This document shows positions 62,802-64,000 of a stretch of DNA of 64,000 nt, piece by piece. The translations under genes and the position numbers were made by a program. The DNA comes from Bin18 sp965200355. GTDB lineage: Bacteria > Desulfobacterota > Binatia > Bin18. Under the pieces are notes generated by a model that made no database searches, was not told the DNA's origin, and saw nothing but the letters and a program-made list of their open reading frames with translations. The stretch's first letter is position 1. Each line of letters begins with the position of its first letter. The stretch lies in NCBI GenBank assembly GCA_965200355.1, contig OZ241351.1, positions 2,356,001-2,420,000 on the forward strand, given 5' to 3'.

Positions 62802-63971
62802 TTACGCGACCGGCCGAAAAGCAAAGCGTGGGTCCGCGGCCCGAATCTCGGTCTCCGGCAGACCGAGTTCCCGGCGGACCATATTCGTGCCTTGCACCAG
62901 GGCGATACATTTGTAAAAAGCAATGCGCCGCGAGAGTCCTTCCCGTCCAAAGCCGCAGTCCGCGGTAATAATAAGCCGTTCCGGTGGGATGTATTCGAGC
63001 GCGCGACGAATCAGGTCGGCGATCATCTGGGGCGGCTCCACCGTGGTGACCGTGTGGTTGATGACGCCAATCGCGATTTTTTTGTCCGTCTTATACTGCT
63101 TGAGCAGCGGCAGGTCGCGGCCCTGGTTGCTGGCGCCCTCCAGGGTCAGGACATCGGCATTGAGTTGGAGCAGGTGCGGGAGTGAGCGTTCATAGCTGGG
63201 CCGCTCCCAGTAAAAGCTCTGCTGGTTCGGGTTGCCCCAGCAGGTATGCGCCCAGATTTCCGTGTTCACGCCCTCGACTTCACGATTGAACGCCTGGGTG
63301 TAGGCTGCCAGCTCTTTGTCTGTTGCTGGCGGGGTGGTGCAGCAGGCGAAATGATGGGGCGGTTCTTCGATCTGAATGACCGGGCAGCCGGCATCCGCTA
63401 ACTCTCGCAACTCCGCATTCAACGCTGTGGCCAAGTCCATGACTAGCGCGTGGTCGGTTTTATAGTATTCGTTCCACAGCATCATGGGCAGACATGTCGC
63501 GCTGATTGAGCCGAACTTCACCGGTTTGCTGGTCATTTTCTGGGCGGTTTTCCAGATGGCAGCAAAGTGCAGGGGGCCGCGTGTCACTTTGTCCGTGACC
63601 GCCGGAGGATGGTAGGCTTCCTGGACCTCATACAGGATATGACCGGGCTTGATATCCGCATAGTCGAGAAAATGTGAAGAGTCGCGAAAGCCGCTCACAC
63701 CGTTGAGGCGTTCAATCGTATAAAAGAACCAAGAGCGCCCGCCCACTTCCAGATCAAAGCGGGTGTCTCCATCGGTGAAGATGTCAAGGCCGGCCTGCTC
63801 TTGCTCGTTCATATAACAGGCAACCGCATCAATATACTGCTCCCGATAGAGCGAGTCGCCCATCGCGACCTTGAATGGCCGCCCTCGCAAGCTCTCGGTA
63901 AACCAGGTCGGCTTTGGAAATGATCCGACCATAGCCGTCGGTAGCTTTTTGTCTTGTGTGGCATGAAACAT
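62802..63971 (-). CDS. Cobalamin-independent methionine synthase (MetE C-terminal) family protein
   Basis: 389 residues from the ATG at 63971, which follows GGAGGAG. The N-terminus LPTAMVGSFPKP, the segment CPVIQIEEPPHH, and the zinc ligands in WAHTCWGN (His-x-Cys) and ITADCGFGREG (Cys) are those of the MetE C-terminal domain. It is stand-alone without the MetE N-terminal half, so it may be a methyl-transferring or Zn-dependent carbon-sulfur enzyme of a different pathway. It is convergent with the hydrolase. Confidence 0.87.
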   Translation of the reverse strand: MFHATQDKKLPTAMVGSFPKPTWFTESLRGRPFKVAMGDSLYREQYIDAVACYMNEQEQAGLDIFTDGDTRFDLEVGGRSWFFYTIERLNGVSGFRDSSHFLDYADIKPGHILYEVQEAYHPPAVTDKVTRGPLHFAAIWKTAQKMTSKPVKFGSISATCLPMMLWNEYYKTDHALVMDLATALNAELRELADAGCPVIQIEEPPHHFACCTTPPATDKELAAYTQAFNREVEGVNTEIWAHTCWGNPNQQSFYWERPSYERSLPHLLQLNADVLTLEGASNQGRDLPLLKQYKTDKKIAIGVINHTVTTVEPPQMIADLIRRALEYIPPERLIITADCGFGREGLSRRIAFYKCIALVQGTNMVRRELGLPETEIRAADPRFAFRPVA

Positions 63972-64000
63972 CGTCGCTCCTCCCTCCATATCGCTGGCGA

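Overview
The window is about 64 kb of densely packed bacterial DNA, with moderately high GC, strong GGAGG-type ribosome sites and many 4-bp ATGA stop/start overlaps. No rRNA, tRNA or core housekeeping gene is visible, so taxonomy cannot be fixed. The gene content is dominated by xanthine/CO-dehydrogenase-type subunits, five LLM flavin oxidoreductases, two hydantoinase A/B pairs, CaiB/BaiF CoA-transferases, ACMSD-like amidohydrolases, and a YCF48-RND-DUF1302-DUF1329 cluster. This resembles uncultured, metabolically versatile lineages such as Binatota/Desulfobacterota_B or Tectomicrobia (Entotheonella-like). That placement is an inference from gene families only.

Layout. 0-6 kb: end of a CoxM/CoxL-type operon (minus strand), a nitronate monooxygenase, an LLM oxidoreductase and an FMN alpha-hydroxy-acid oxidase. 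6.2-11.4 kb: a plus-strand operon that starts with an uncharacterised protein and a selenoprotein gene of the UGSC type. In that gene an in-frame TGA opens a U-G-S-C motif and is followed by a SECIS-like hairpin; two amidohydrolases and an LLM oxidoreductase come next, then a clear terminator. 11.5-20 kb: a defence/mobile island with a BrnA antitoxin lacking an intact toxin, a pentapeptide-repeat membrane protein split in two, and a type III restriction-modification system whose mod and res are separated by a DUF3800 gene and a GIY-YIG nuclease gene lying between inverted repeats. Several genes here and at 21 kb have single-base frame breaks at homopolymers.

20-34 kb: CaiB CoA-transferase, DUF1329 protein, MFS transporter, SDR, then a minus-strand run with LLM oxidoreductase, methyltransferase, hydantoinase A and hydantoinase B. 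Hydantoinase A and B are separated by an orphan HicB antitoxin and a zinc-finger/helix-turn-helix/nuclease-like protein. 34-44.5 kb: an envelope cluster (YCF48 lipoprotein, RND/MMPL pump, DUF1302 outer-membrane protein, DUF1329 protein, a small DUF1329-like fragment protein, a TPR protein), probably handling a hydrophobic compound. 44.5-50 kb: a tightly overlapping thiolase / DUF35 zinc-ribbon / hydantoinase A / hydantoinase B operon, ending in a HicA remnant plus HicB.

50-64 kb: further catabolic genes, including two LLM oxidoreductases, SnoaL-like, HEAT-repeat, SCP2-like and alpha/beta hydrolase proteins, an RmlD-like reductase, two SDRs (one with its catalytic Lys replaced by Gln), a VOC protein, a CaiB transferase coupled to an HpcH/HpaI-type CoA-ester lyase, an epoxide-hydrolase-like protein and a MetE-like protein. 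Overall the region looks like an accessory catabolic zone for unusual organic compounds (ketones, hydrophobic or aromatic molecules, CoA thioesters), with toxin-antitoxin remnants and defence genes inserted at operon boundaries.
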